DNA of 6,414 bases from Planctomycetota bacterium (GTDB lineage: Bacteria > Planctomycetota > Phycisphaerae > Sedimentisphaerales > Anaerobacaceae): positions 1-6,414 of the forward strand of contig JAGLTN010000629.1 of the NCBI GenBank assembly GCA_023135255.1, read 5' to 3'. Made by a program: the position numbers and the translations under genes. Of the stretch, positions 1 to 6,401 are shown one piece after another. Each line of letters starts with the position of its first letter. Position 1 is the first letter of the stretch. Under the pieces are notes generated by a model. It searched no databases, was not told the origin of the DNA, and saw only the letters and a program-made list of their open reading frames with translations.

Positions 1-66
1 GAAATTTCTTACCCTGAAGGGTATACAACGCATAGCCTTTTATATATGATATATGTCGGAACCTAA
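1..66 (+). CDS. Possible C-terminal end of an upstream gene (partial)
   Basis: From the first base, frame 1 stays open for 21 codons and ends at TAA (64-66). The other two plus-strand frames are closed early, by TGA at about 15-17 and 47-49. The translated tail is rich in Tyr, Thr and small hydrophobics (it includes YPEGYTTHS and ends YVGT), which reads like protein rather than random sequence, but 21 codons prove little. If real, the gene ends 53 bp before the propeller gene on the same strand and the two could share an operon. No family can be named from this fragment. Confidence 0.35.
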   Translation, partial: EISYPEGYTTHSLLYMIYVGT

Positions 67-119
67 GAGGGTTTCAATCGAAAACTAATGAAAAGCAAAA
101 TTAAAGAAAAGAGCTTGTC

Positions 120-3100
120 ATGAAATTGGTAAAGACGTTTACAATTCGCGGTTATACATTAAAAATTGCTGTCTTTTTACTGCTGTGCAGCTCATTCGCA
201 TTCTCTGCTGACTGGCCTACATATAATGCTGACAATTGCCGAAGCGGCATATCCGCAGAGAATCTGAAAATGCCTCTCCGTCAGGTCTGGGTTCATAATG
301 CGACAAATCCCCCTGCTCCAGCCTGGCCTGGCCCAGCGAAATCCGACTTCGCTCACTCTATATGGAAACTCAGTCCGACAATGGTTTACGACAGAGCTTA
401 TCATACTGTCATAGCAGATGGTTTTTTGTATTATGGTTCCTCAGCCGATGATAGTGTTATTTGCATTGATATAGAGACAGGCAATGTTAAGTGGAAATTT
501 ATCACTGAAGGGCCAATACGCATTTCGCCGACAATCAACCGGGGTAAAGTTTATTTCGGATCTGATGATGGCTATGTTTATTGTCTTGACAGTCAAAAAG
601 GTCGGCTTATATGGAAATTCACCGCCGGCCCCGAAGACAAACGCATTGCGGGCAATGAGAGGGTAATTTCTCTTTGGTCTGTTCGGTCAGGCCCTGCGAT
701 TAAAAATGGTGTGGTGTATTTTACAGCAGGAATTTTCCCGATGAAAGGTGTTTACCTTTGCGCATTAAACGCGGCAAATGGCAGTGAAATATGGAAAGAG
801 AAAATCGACATCTCTGCTCAGGGTAATCTTGTAATTTCGCCAGGCCGAATCTTCGTACCTACCGGTCGAACAGCACCGAAAATCTACAACCGACAGACAG
901 GCAAAGTACTTAGCAAATTGCAAGGCGGAGGCTGTTTCGCTGTCCTGAGGGATGATTTGTACATTAATTCGGGCGGCGAAAAAGGTGGGCTTGTTTTTAC
1001 AGATTTGCAATCACCAGAAAAGATTATATTCTCAGAAGGCCTTGATATAATCGTCTGCGATGGAGTCGTTTACATTCTAAAAGAAGGATCGCTGAGCTGT
1101 CTGGAGCGACAGAGATATATCAAAGTTGGTTATGAAATTACAAAAATCGAGAAAATTAAAAAAGAAAAAAGAACTGATGAGCAGAATAAAAATTTGGCTG
1201 AGCTGAAACAGCAAAAAAAACAGTGCCTTAAATGGCAGGTTAAATGCCCCGCTGCTTATTCGCTGATATTGGCAGGTGATACCATCTTCGCAGGAGGCGA
1301 TGGTAGTGTATTCGCTTACAATATCGCTGACGGCAAACAAATATGGACAGAAAAACTCGAAGGAAAAGTTTATAGCCTGGCAGTCAGTAAAGAACGTCTT
1401 TTCGCCAGCACTGACAAAGGGCTCATCTACTGTTTCGCTAACGATTTGCCCCCTGTCAATGTCAAAACCAATAAGCCTACAACCAAGCCATACCCAAAGG
1501 ATAGTTTGACATCGGTTTATCGATTAGCTGCTAAAAAAATTATAAACAGCATAAATTTCAACAAAGGATACTGTTTCGTATTGGATTGCGGCAGCGGCAG
1601 GTTAGCTTATGAATTAGCAAAACTCAGTGACATGCAAATCATCGGCATTGAAAAAGACCCCGAAAAAGCCTCAGCTGCAAGAAAACTATTAATGAAAACC
1701 GGATTGTACGGCCAACAAATCACTATCCATAACATCAAAGAAAATAAACTGCCCTACCCGGATTACTTTGCAAACCTGATCGTTTCAGACAAAATGGTAG
1801 CTGCGGGAAAAACACCTGAAATACCTGTCAGTGAAATAGGACGACTTCTCAGGCCCTGCGGCGGAATGGTGATAATGGGGCCCGCTGAAAACAAAGATTT
1901 AAAAAAATGGGGAAACACCCTTCCAAACTGGTATGTCACAAAAAAAGGCAACAGCTCATTAGGCATCGCACGCCGGGACGAACTTAAAGGCGCTGGTGAA
2001 TGGACACATACTTACGCAGAGCCTGGCAATACCGCATGCAGCGGTGATACGCTTATCACAAGCCCGACAGAGATCCAGTGGTTCGGCAGACCGGGCCCGC
2101 GAAAAATGATCGACCGGCACAATCGTAATGTCCCGCCTCTTTACAAAAACGGTCAGCTTTTTATTCCGGGAAATTACATCGTCTATGCTGTTGATGCTTA
2201 TAATGGAACAATGCAATGGCAGGTGGAAATACCCAATTCAAGACGAGTTGGCGTTTTTCTTGATTCGAGCAATATGGTTGTAGATGATAAGAACCTTTAT
2301 ATCGCTGCAAAAGACAAATGTCACAGGTTAAATGTTAAAACCGGCGAAGCTAACAGCACTTACAATATGCCTCAACTATTCGCAGGGCACAAGCGACAAT
2401 GGGGATATCTTGCGTACTTTGGAGATATGCTTTTCGGCAGCGGCTGCAAACCTCACGCATCGCATACAATGAAACACCCTGAAACAAACTCACCGCTTTT
2501 CTATAGAAATATGAAAGTTGTTACCAGCGACTATCTGTTCTCCATGGAACGCAAGACCGGCAAATTAATCTGGAAATACAAAAACGCAGTAATTGTTAAT
2601 CCAACCATCGCAGTTGGAGACGGAAAAATATTTTTCATCGAGACTACAAGCCCAAAGGCCATAGCTGATGAGCTTGGACGAATGCCCGTAAAGGACCTCT
2701 TCGATGGAGGCAAACAATATCTCGTCGCACTTGAACAGCAAACAGGAAAAGTCAAATACAAAAAAGAAATTGACACTTCTAAAATTAAGGAACCGGTTTA
2801 CCTCAACTATTCAGATGGCATAGTACTTTTCAGCGGCTCTAACCTCCTAGACAATGCAGTTACCTACTATTATTACAGTTTTTCTTCGGATACTGGTGAA
2901 ATTATATGGCAGACAAGCCATGCCACCTCTCTTCCACCAGACGGATGCCACGGCGAATATAACCGACATCCAACAATCGCGGACAATACTATATACGCCT
3001 GGCCATACGCTTATGAACTAAAAACCGGCAAACAGATCGAAAGTTGGAAATTTGACCGCCGAGGCCATGGCTGCGGAGGCGTATCAGCTTCTGCTACATG

Positions 3101-3308
3101 CCTGTTCTGGCGTGGCTTTCAGCCATGGATGTATGACACCGCCCCCAACGGCGGGCCTTACAAATTAACCCATGTAACAAGACCAGGCTGCTGGATAAAC
3201 ATCATCCCCGCGGGCGGCATGATACTGATACCAGAAGCAAGCTCAGGCTGCACCTGCGCTTACTCAATTCAAACATCAATTGCATTGAGACCATCAAAAA
3301 CATACTGA
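120..3308 (+). CDS. Exported PQQ-like beta-propeller protein with an internal SAM-methyltransferase-like domain
   Basis: Residues 1-30 are a signal peptide: K/R-rich start, hydrophobic core at 16-28, likely cleavage near S29 or A30 (AFS-AD). The mature start (DWPTYNADNCRSG) is the usual opening of planctomycete PQQ-like propellers. Blade motifs of the form TG..xW occur at W125, W165, W225 and W409, then again at W700, W818 and W930. Between them (about 461-620) lies a Rossmann methyltransferase-like domain: motif I VLDCGSG (487-493), acidic ribose-binding E511 in GIEKDPE, a LPYPD..ANLIVSD strand, and LLRPCGGMVIMG. A Lys/Glu-rich helix (338-370) is inserted in the first propeller. The second propeller opens with GEWTH (626-630); the C-terminus with SSGCTCAYSIQTS looks complete. 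The start is the first in-frame ATG after a stop at 102-104, with only a weak GAG 6 nt upstream. Substrate and enzymatic activity are unknown; the methyltransferase may be a structural relic. Family call is firm, function is not. Confidence 0.88.
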   Translation: MKLVKTFTIRGYTLKIAVFLLLCSSFAFSADWPTYNADNCRSGISAENLKMPLRQVWVHNATNPPAPAWPGPAKSDFAHSIWKLSPTMVYDRAYHTVIADGFLYYGSSADDSVICIDIETGNVKWKFITEGPIRISPTINRGKVYFGSDDGYVYCLDSQKGRLIWKFTAGPEDKRIAGNERVISLWSVRSGPAIKNGVVYFTAGIFPMKGVYLCALNAANGSEIWKEKIDISAQGNLVISPGRIFVPTGRTAPKIYNRQTGKVLSKLQGGGCFAVLRDDLYINSGGEKGGLVFTDLQSPEKIIFSEGLDIIVCDGVVYILKEGSLSCLERQRYIKVGYEITKIEKIKKEKRTDEQNKNLAELKQQKKQCLKWQVKCPAAYSLILAGDTIFAGGDGSVFAYNIADGKQIWTEKLEGKVYSLAVSKERLFASTDKGLIYCFANDLPPVNVKTNKPTTKPYPKDSLTSVYRLAAKKIINSINFNKGYCFVLDCGSGRLAYELAKLSDMQIIGIEKDPEKASAARKLLMKTGLYGQQITIHNIKENKLPYPDYFANLIVSDKMVAAGKTPEIPVSEIGRLLRPCGGMVIMGPAENKDLKKWGNTLPNWYVTKKGNSSLGIARRDELKGAGEWTHTYAEPGNTACSGDTLITSPTEIQWFGRPGPRKMIDRHNRNVPPLYKNGQLFIPGNYIVYAVDAYNGTMQWQVEIPNSRRVGVFLDSSNMVVDDKNLYIAAKDKCHRLNVKTGEANSTYNMPQLFAGHKRQWGYLAYFGDMLFGSGCKPHASHTMKHPETNSPLFYRNMKVVTSDYLFSMERKTGKLIWKYKNAVIVNPTIAVGDGKIFFIETTSPKAIADELGRMPVKDLFDGGKQYLVALEQQTGKVKYKKEIDTSKIKEPVYLNYSDGIVLFSGSNLLDNAVTYYYYSFSSDTGEIIWQTSHATSLPPDGCHGEYNRHPTIADNTIYAWPYAYELKTGKQIESWKFDRRGHGCGGVSASATCLFWRGFQPWMYDTAPNGGPYKLTHVTRPGCWINIIPAGGMILIPEASSGCTCAYSIQTSIALRPSKTY

Positions 3309-3500
3309 CCCCAATTGAATTTTACCCAGGTATTTTATCCCCCAAAAATTAGCCCCGCGACCTGTCGCAGGGTTTTCCTCAAACAAGCAAAATCCAACCC
3401 GCCTCGCCATGCCCTTGAAGTATTCCAATCTCAACTGCGATTTCTTTAATAAAACCATATATCTGTGCTGCTCGACTTTATTACTGCTTGATTGTAGCAC
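3309..3500. other. Intergenic segment, possibly a degraded dispersed repeat
   Basis: No convincing gene is seen here. A minus-strand open frame of 68 codons (3294-3500) covers most of it and contains the hairpin above. It overlaps the 3' end of the propeller gene, has no family I recognise, and I do not call it as a gene. The stretch at 3306-3440 is richer in G+C than what follows and has G/C homopolymer patches (ATCCCCC, GCCCCGCG). Together with the imperfect palindrome, this gives it the look of a REP-like or decayed mobile-element remnant. That is inference; no second copy lies in this window. Confidence 0.25.
3353..3376 (+). terminator. Hairpin plus T-run, likely terminator of the propeller gene
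   Basis: CCCCGCGAC (3353-3361) pairs with GTCGCAGGG (3364-3372) through a 2-nt CT centre, with one C/A mismatch, and TTTT follows directly (3373-3376). It lies 44 nt after the propeller stop codon. The T-run is short, so termination may be partial. On the other strand the same hairpin is followed, after a few bases, by CTAATTTTTGG, so it might also act in the minus direction, or it may be the hairpin of a dispersed repeat. Confidence 0.5.
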
Positions 3501-3515
3501 ATAATACAGTATTAT
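3488..3515 (+). promoter_or_regulatory. Sigma70-like promoter for the sce7726-type gene
   Basis: TTGATT (3488-3493) and TATTAT (3510-3515) are separated by 16 bp, each close to the -35 and -10 consensus. The start codon of the downstream gene begins only 7 nt after the -10 box, where transcription would be expected to start. The mRNA would thus be leaderless or nearly so, consistent with the absence of any Shine-Dalgarno sequence upstream of that ATG. Assigned by eye only. Confidence 0.45.
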
Positions 3516-3522
3516 ATTTTAT

Positions 3523-4149
3523 ATGGATGCTGAAGAAATGAAAACCTATATCATCCAATGGCTCTTTGAAGGAGGCATTGGCTTCGACAAAAAACAAGAT
3601 GCTATCGGTTTAGAGGTCAGGTTTTCTCAAAACAGAAGGCTTGCAGATATGCTTATTATCTCAGAAAAATTTCATTCCCTCGAAATCAAAGGTGAACGTG
3701 ATAATTTAACAAAGCTCTCAGCGCAAATAGATGACTATCAGAAAACATTTGAAATGGTTTCTGTTGTTATAGCTCCAAAGCATCTTCGTGAAATCCGAAA
3801 TCTTCTACCTACAAGAATTGGTATAATCTTATTTAACAATGGAATATTAACTTTACTTAGAAAAGCTAAAACGAAAAAAAGACTCGACAGGAATTCCCTT
3901 TTGATGTTTTTTAATAAGTATGAATTGAGCAAAATGCTTCAAGTTAAAAAATTACGGAATTATTCTACCGATGAATTAAGGTTTATTGCAAAGGCTAATT
4001 TATCTCTAAATCAAATTCACCAAGCGGTTTTTAACAAATTATATATGAAATACAAAAGACTAACAACACTACTACAGCAGGATATTGGAAGTAATATTCT
4101 GAAAGATGATTTACAGACACTTTATGGTCAAATTGAAGAAATCAAGTAG
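3523..4149 (+). CDS. sce7726 family protein, PD-(D/E)XK nuclease-like
   Basis: At 208 residues this matches the length and order of the sce7726 family. The N-terminal helix (DAEEMKTYIIQWL) aligns with the family's opening DxxIRxALxxxL. A nuclease-like core follows: E31, then RRLADMLII with D42, LEIKGERD with E54 and K56, and Q68-x3-Y72, the RecB-type QxxxY motif. Next come VVIAPKHL, a strand pair ending near residue 110, and a basic helical C-terminal region (about 111-208). The core is typical of a Mg-dependent DNA nuclease, but activity is not shown for this protein. The first ATG is chosen because it preserves the N-terminal helix motif; the alternative at 3538 (Met6) has a weak GAAG just upstream. 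The stop overlaps the stop of the convergent Beta-protein gene by 8 bp. The family is known for sitting beside sce7725-type proteins, which fits this neighbour. AT-rich composition suggests an acquired gene. Confidence 0.75.
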   Translation: MDAEEMKTYIIQWLFEGGIGFDKKQDAIGLEVRFSQNRRLADMLIISEKFHSLEIKGERDNLTKLSAQIDDYQKTFEMVSVVIAPKHLREIRNLLPTRIGIILFNNGILTLLRKAKTKKRLDRNSLLMFFNKYELSKMLQVKKLRNYSTDELRFIAKANLSLNQIHQAVFNKLYMKYKRLTTLLQQDIGSNILKDDLQTLYGQIEEIK

Positions 4150-5218
4150 TTAATATCTTGGTTCTTAATGTTATATGTATATTCATCCTAACTGAAATCC
4201 AAAAAGATGGAGATAATTTTTGTGGTTTCCTCGCTGCAGCTAATTCTATTTGCTCAATCCCCCAACAATCACCGATAAATCTCTTTGTTCTTTGATAATC
4301 TTCATTGCTTACTACTTTTTTTGCAACTCTAATATAAGCTTTGTCATACCTATCTTCGCCATCCGTTTTTCTCGAGCGATAGTAAAAAACAGTACCTTTT
4401 TTCGTTGGCATATCAATTCTAGGAATCCATCCATTTCCTCCAGCTTGAGAGGATCTAACCGGATGTACTGTGGCATAATCCCCATAAGTAATTGAATCAA
4501 AGCAACTATAAAGTTTAAGCTTGTCAAGCGGAAACTCGCCTTCCTTTTCGCCACCATAATCTGTCGGTAGTTTAGGATAAGAAGATGTCGCAAGAATAAT
4601 TTGGTTAGGATTTATTTTTTTTAAATTACTAATTACTGGGTCAACTAAAGTCTTATAATCAGAAATTTTCTCATTTGGCATAAAACCAATATCTAATATA
4701 GTTATAAGTTTATTGGTTGGTACGCTCTCGCTCATTTTTTCTATATCATATTTGTATTCAGGGTAATTGTATGAGAATCGATAAGCAATTTTTTCAAAAT
4801 TGCTATTTAGTTTCTCAACTTGAGATTTAAGTTTTGAGTAAAATGCCTGTTCCGTTTCACCTTTCACAAAATCAAGCATTATAACAGGGATGATTTGTGG
4901 AAAATTATCTTTTTGAGAGATTAAAAAATCAACCCATTTAGCATAACCATCAGTACTATCTTGTAATTCTTTAATTTGATAGTTAATCAAATTTTTTGCT
5001 GTTGTTAAATCCAAACAAAAGCCTCTGTCGCCATAAACCTCTTTAAGTTTATCTAACCGTCGGTAAATATCTCCATGTTTTTTCTTGGGGGACGTCCTAG
5101 ATCTTGTCAATTCAAACAATGGAGTTATACTGTTTTGAACATCATCAGAAAGATTATTAATTGCTCTAAATTCCGCATCTCCAGTTTTAATAATTGGCTG
5201 GTATTTTATCTGATTCAT
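4142..5218 (-). CDS. Beta protein family member (Beta_protein, sce7725-like)
   Basis: Full-length (358 residues) member of the Beta-protein family, whose molecular function I do not know to be established. The N-terminus has the family pattern: KYQPIIK, then GDAEFRAINNLSDDV, then SITPLFEL (30-37). The middle shows alternating strands and helices, such as GFCLDL, IIPVIMLDF, LITILDIG and QIILATSSYP, compatible with a barrel-like fold. The block YGDYATVHP (245-253), followed by PRIDMPT and a strand with VFYYRSRK, and the C-terminal FWISVRMNIHITL are also typical of the family, so the protein appears intact. It is the last gene of the minus-strand operon. Its ATG overlaps the TGA of the metallopeptidase gene (ATGA), and a good GAGGGG ribosome binding site lies inside that gene, so translation is probably coupled. 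Its resemblance to sce7725-type proteins and its position beside an sce7726-type nuclease suggest the two products act together; that is inference. Confidence 0.75.
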   Translation of the reverse strand: MNQIKYQPIIKTGDAEFRAINNLSDDVQNSITPLFELTRSRTSPKKKHGDIYRRLDKLKEVYGDRGFCLDLTTAKNLINYQIKELQDSTDGYAKWVDFLISQKDNFPQIIPVIMLDFVKGETEQAFYSKLKSQVEKLNSNFEKIAYRFSYNYPEYKYDIEKMSESVPTNKLITILDIGFMPNEKISDYKTLVDPVISNLKKINPNQIILATSSYPKLPTDYGGEKEGEFPLDKLKLYSCFDSITYGDYATVHPVRSSQAGGNGWIPRIDMPTKKGTVFYYRSRKTDGEDRYDKAYIRVAKKVVSNEDYQRTKRFIGDCWGIEQIELAAARKPQKLSPSFWISVRMNIHITLRTKILTT

Positions 5219-5772
5219 AATCCATGTCCCCTCATCCCTAATTTTTTAGCTCTTATTCTTAATGCAATTGTAGAAACCTGAAATTCTATAGCAAGATCTT
5301 CAACTCTGGTTATACCATTTCCAATTTTTTCAAGAAAATCATTTTCAGGCATCAAAATTTCACTCGCAAAATCATTTGCCTGCCATTCCGGTTTTTCTGG
5401 TTGGCCGCCTCTAAAAAAAATCTCATCTTCAAACAAACTCTTTTGATGTTGATGTAAGCACCAATGCCCCAATTCGTGAGCGATAGTATATCTTCTTCTG
5501 TTTGGGTGATGATGCTGATTAACTAATATAATCCAGTTATCTGTTTTTGATTCTTTATATAAAACTCCTGACAACCCCTTTTTATCTTCCTCAAATATAT
5601 TATCTCTAACTGTAATTCCTAAAACTTTTGCCAATCCATAAACATCCAGTGGAGAAGTTTCGATATTATTTTTATGAGCATATTCCAATAGTTTATCAGG
5701 TGTGTCAATCGTTGAAATATCCTCAATCGATGGCTCTTCACTTCCAAAATTTCTTCTACCAATCATTGCCAT
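5215..5772 (-). CDS. ImmA/IrrE family zinc metallo-endopeptidase
   Basis: The 185-residue protein has the gluzincin motif HELGH (99-103) in the family setting RRYTIAHELGHWCLH. It is followed by EWQANDFASEILMP, where E129 is the probable third zinc ligand. The C-terminal helix block (158-179, LAIEFQVSTIALRIRAKKLG) is the usual ImmA/IrrE tail. Before the active site, GLSGVLY and NWIILVN are the family's beta strands. The N-terminal 25 residues are low in motifs, and no XRE-type DNA-binding domain is fused. Relatives cleave repressors and so de-repress mobile-element or stress genes; that is family knowledge and the substrate here is unknown. The gene starts 2 nt after the stop of the membrane-protein gene, with GAAG 7 nt before the ATG. 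An in-frame second ATG (Met3, 5766) is possible. Its end overlaps the Beta-protein start by 4 bp. No XRE regulator gene is visible nearby, which is unusual for the family. Confidence 0.9.
   Translation of the reverse strand: MAMIGRRNFGSEEPSIEDISTIDTPDKLLEYAHKNNIETSPLDVYGLAKVLGITVRDNIFEEDKKGLSGVLYKESKTDNWIILVNQHHHPNRRRYTIAHELGHWCLHQHQKSLFEDEIFFRGGQPEKPEWQANDFASEILMPENDFLEKIGNGITRVEDLAIEFQVSTIALRIRAKKLGMRGHGL
5228..5233 (-). promoter_or_regulatory. Ribosome binding site of the Beta-protein gene
   Basis: On the minus strand GAGGGG lies 9 nt before the ATG at 5218 and inside the 3' end of the metallopeptidase gene. It is among the strongest Shine-Dalgarno matches in the window and supports this start, which shares its ATGA with the upstream stop codon. 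Confidence 0.6.
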
Positions 5773-5774
5773 AA

Positions 5775-6323
5775 TTAAACTTCATCCGAACTTTTATCAT
5801 CTATATTTTCATAACTTTGTATACTTCCTTGTTCTTCAAGAAAAACAACTCTATCTGCAATATCTTCCAAGCCAGATAAAATATCTGATATTTCACCTTC
5901 GTCTTTTAACTCTACAAAACGGTCATTGATAGTAGTATTAATCTTGTCATTAAATTTATATGTATCAACTAAGCCATAAACAACTTCCTCAATTTGGTTT
6001 TTAGAAACTTTTAATGAAAAATAAATTGTTAATCCCAAAATTACAAAAATTATAATAGATAGTATAGTAATGACTCGTTCATAAAAACTTGTGATTTCAC
6101 ATAAATAAGTTTCAGAGCCTACAATTTTTGTTATACCTGTCTTTGGTTCATTAGAATTAGCCTCATTTGATGGCGGATAATTTATTGCAACACTATTTTC
6201 TTGTTTCTCTATCACTATATCATTTGGTTCGCAAGGTTTAGCTATACAAAAGTATACAGAAAAAAAACTACCCGATAAAACAAAGACAAAAAAAACCAAC
6301 CAGAATTTTAGTCTATTATTCAT
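5775..6323 (-). CDS. Small membrane protein of unknown function with cytoplasmic C-terminal helix
   Basis: I do not recognise a family for this 182-residue protein. A hydrophobic segment at 7-28 follows a basic start (MNNRLK) and is either a signal anchor or a cleavable signal peptide ending near A28. A polar, Asn/Glu/Pro-rich extracytoplasmic stretch (29-82) has two cysteines (C31, C75). A second membrane segment spans about 84-104 and is followed by K105, placing the tail inside the cell by the positive-inside rule. The tail (105-182) is charged and mostly helical, with a possible short coiled coil at 138-166. It is the first gene of the minus-strand operon. GGAG lies 5 nt before the ATG and a near-consensus promoter lies upstream. 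Its stop is 2 nt from the metallopeptidase start, so the two are probably coupled. It might sense or transmit a signal, or anchor the metallopeptidase at the membrane; both are guesses from topology and position. Confidence 0.7.
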   Translation of the reverse strand: MNNRLKFWLVFFVFVLSGSFFSVYFCIAKPCEPNDIVIEKQENSVAINYPPSNEANSNEPKTGITKIVGSETYLCEITSFYERVITILSIIIFVILGLTIYFSLKVSKNQIEEVVYGLVDTYKFNDKINTTINDRFVELKDEGEISDILSGLEDIADRVVFLEEQGSIQSYENIDDKSSDEV

Positions 6324-6328
6324 TAATG

Positions 6329-6332
6329 CTCC
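6329..6332 (-). promoter_or_regulatory. Ribosome binding site of the membrane-protein gene
   Basis: On the minus strand GGAG lies 5 nt before the ATG at 6323, a good Shine-Dalgarno spacing that fixes this start. Confidence 0.6.
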
Positions 6333-6371
6333 ATAATCGTGTTAAATCAATATCTTTTATAACAACTCATT

Positions 6372-6383
6372 TAGTATATACTA
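6372..6383. promoter_or_regulatory. Perfect 12-bp palindrome over the -10 box, candidate operator
   Basis: TAGTATATACTA reads the same on both strands and covers the whole -10 hexamer of the operon promoter. A repressor bound here would block transcription. The regulator is not encoded in the window. AT-rich palindromes also arise by chance near -10 boxes, so this is tentative. Confidence 0.35.
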
Positions 6384-6401
6384 CCCCGTACTCTTTATCA
6401 A
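6373..6401 (-). promoter_or_regulatory. Near-consensus sigma70-like promoter of the three-gene operon
   Basis: On the minus strand TTGATA (6401-6396) and TATACT (6378-6373) match the -35 and -10 consensus at 5 of 6 positions each, with the ideal 17-bp spacer. Transcription would begin near 6366, giving a leader of about 40 nt before the membrane-protein ATG. No terminator is visible between the three genes, so one transcript probably covers membrane protein, metallopeptidase and Beta protein. Assigned by eye. Confidence 0.6.

Noticed and set aside
10..23. Perfect inverted repeat TACCCT-GA-AGGGTA near the left edge
   Set aside because: The 2-nt centre and lack of a following T-run do not suit a terminator, and it lies inside the possible upstream coding tail.
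45..50. TATGAT as a -10 box for the propeller gene
   Set aside because: No credible -35 hexamer is found at 16-18 bp upstream, and the site lies in the possible upstream coding tail.
120..188. Lipoprotein signal (Cys23 in LLLCSS)
   Set aside because: The residue before the cysteine is Leu rather than Gly, Ala or Ser, so the lipobox is not satisfied; a type I signal peptide fits better.
3294..3500. Minus-strand open frame of 68 codons between the propeller and nuclease-like genes
   Set aside because: It overlaps the propeller 3' end, contains the terminator-like hairpin, has no recognisable family, and I see no good ribosome binding site; more likely non-coding or repeat-derived.
4250..4593. 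Open frames on both strands inside the Beta-protein gene
   Set aside because: They overlap a full-length family member with conserved N- and C-terminal motifs and have no family features of their own.
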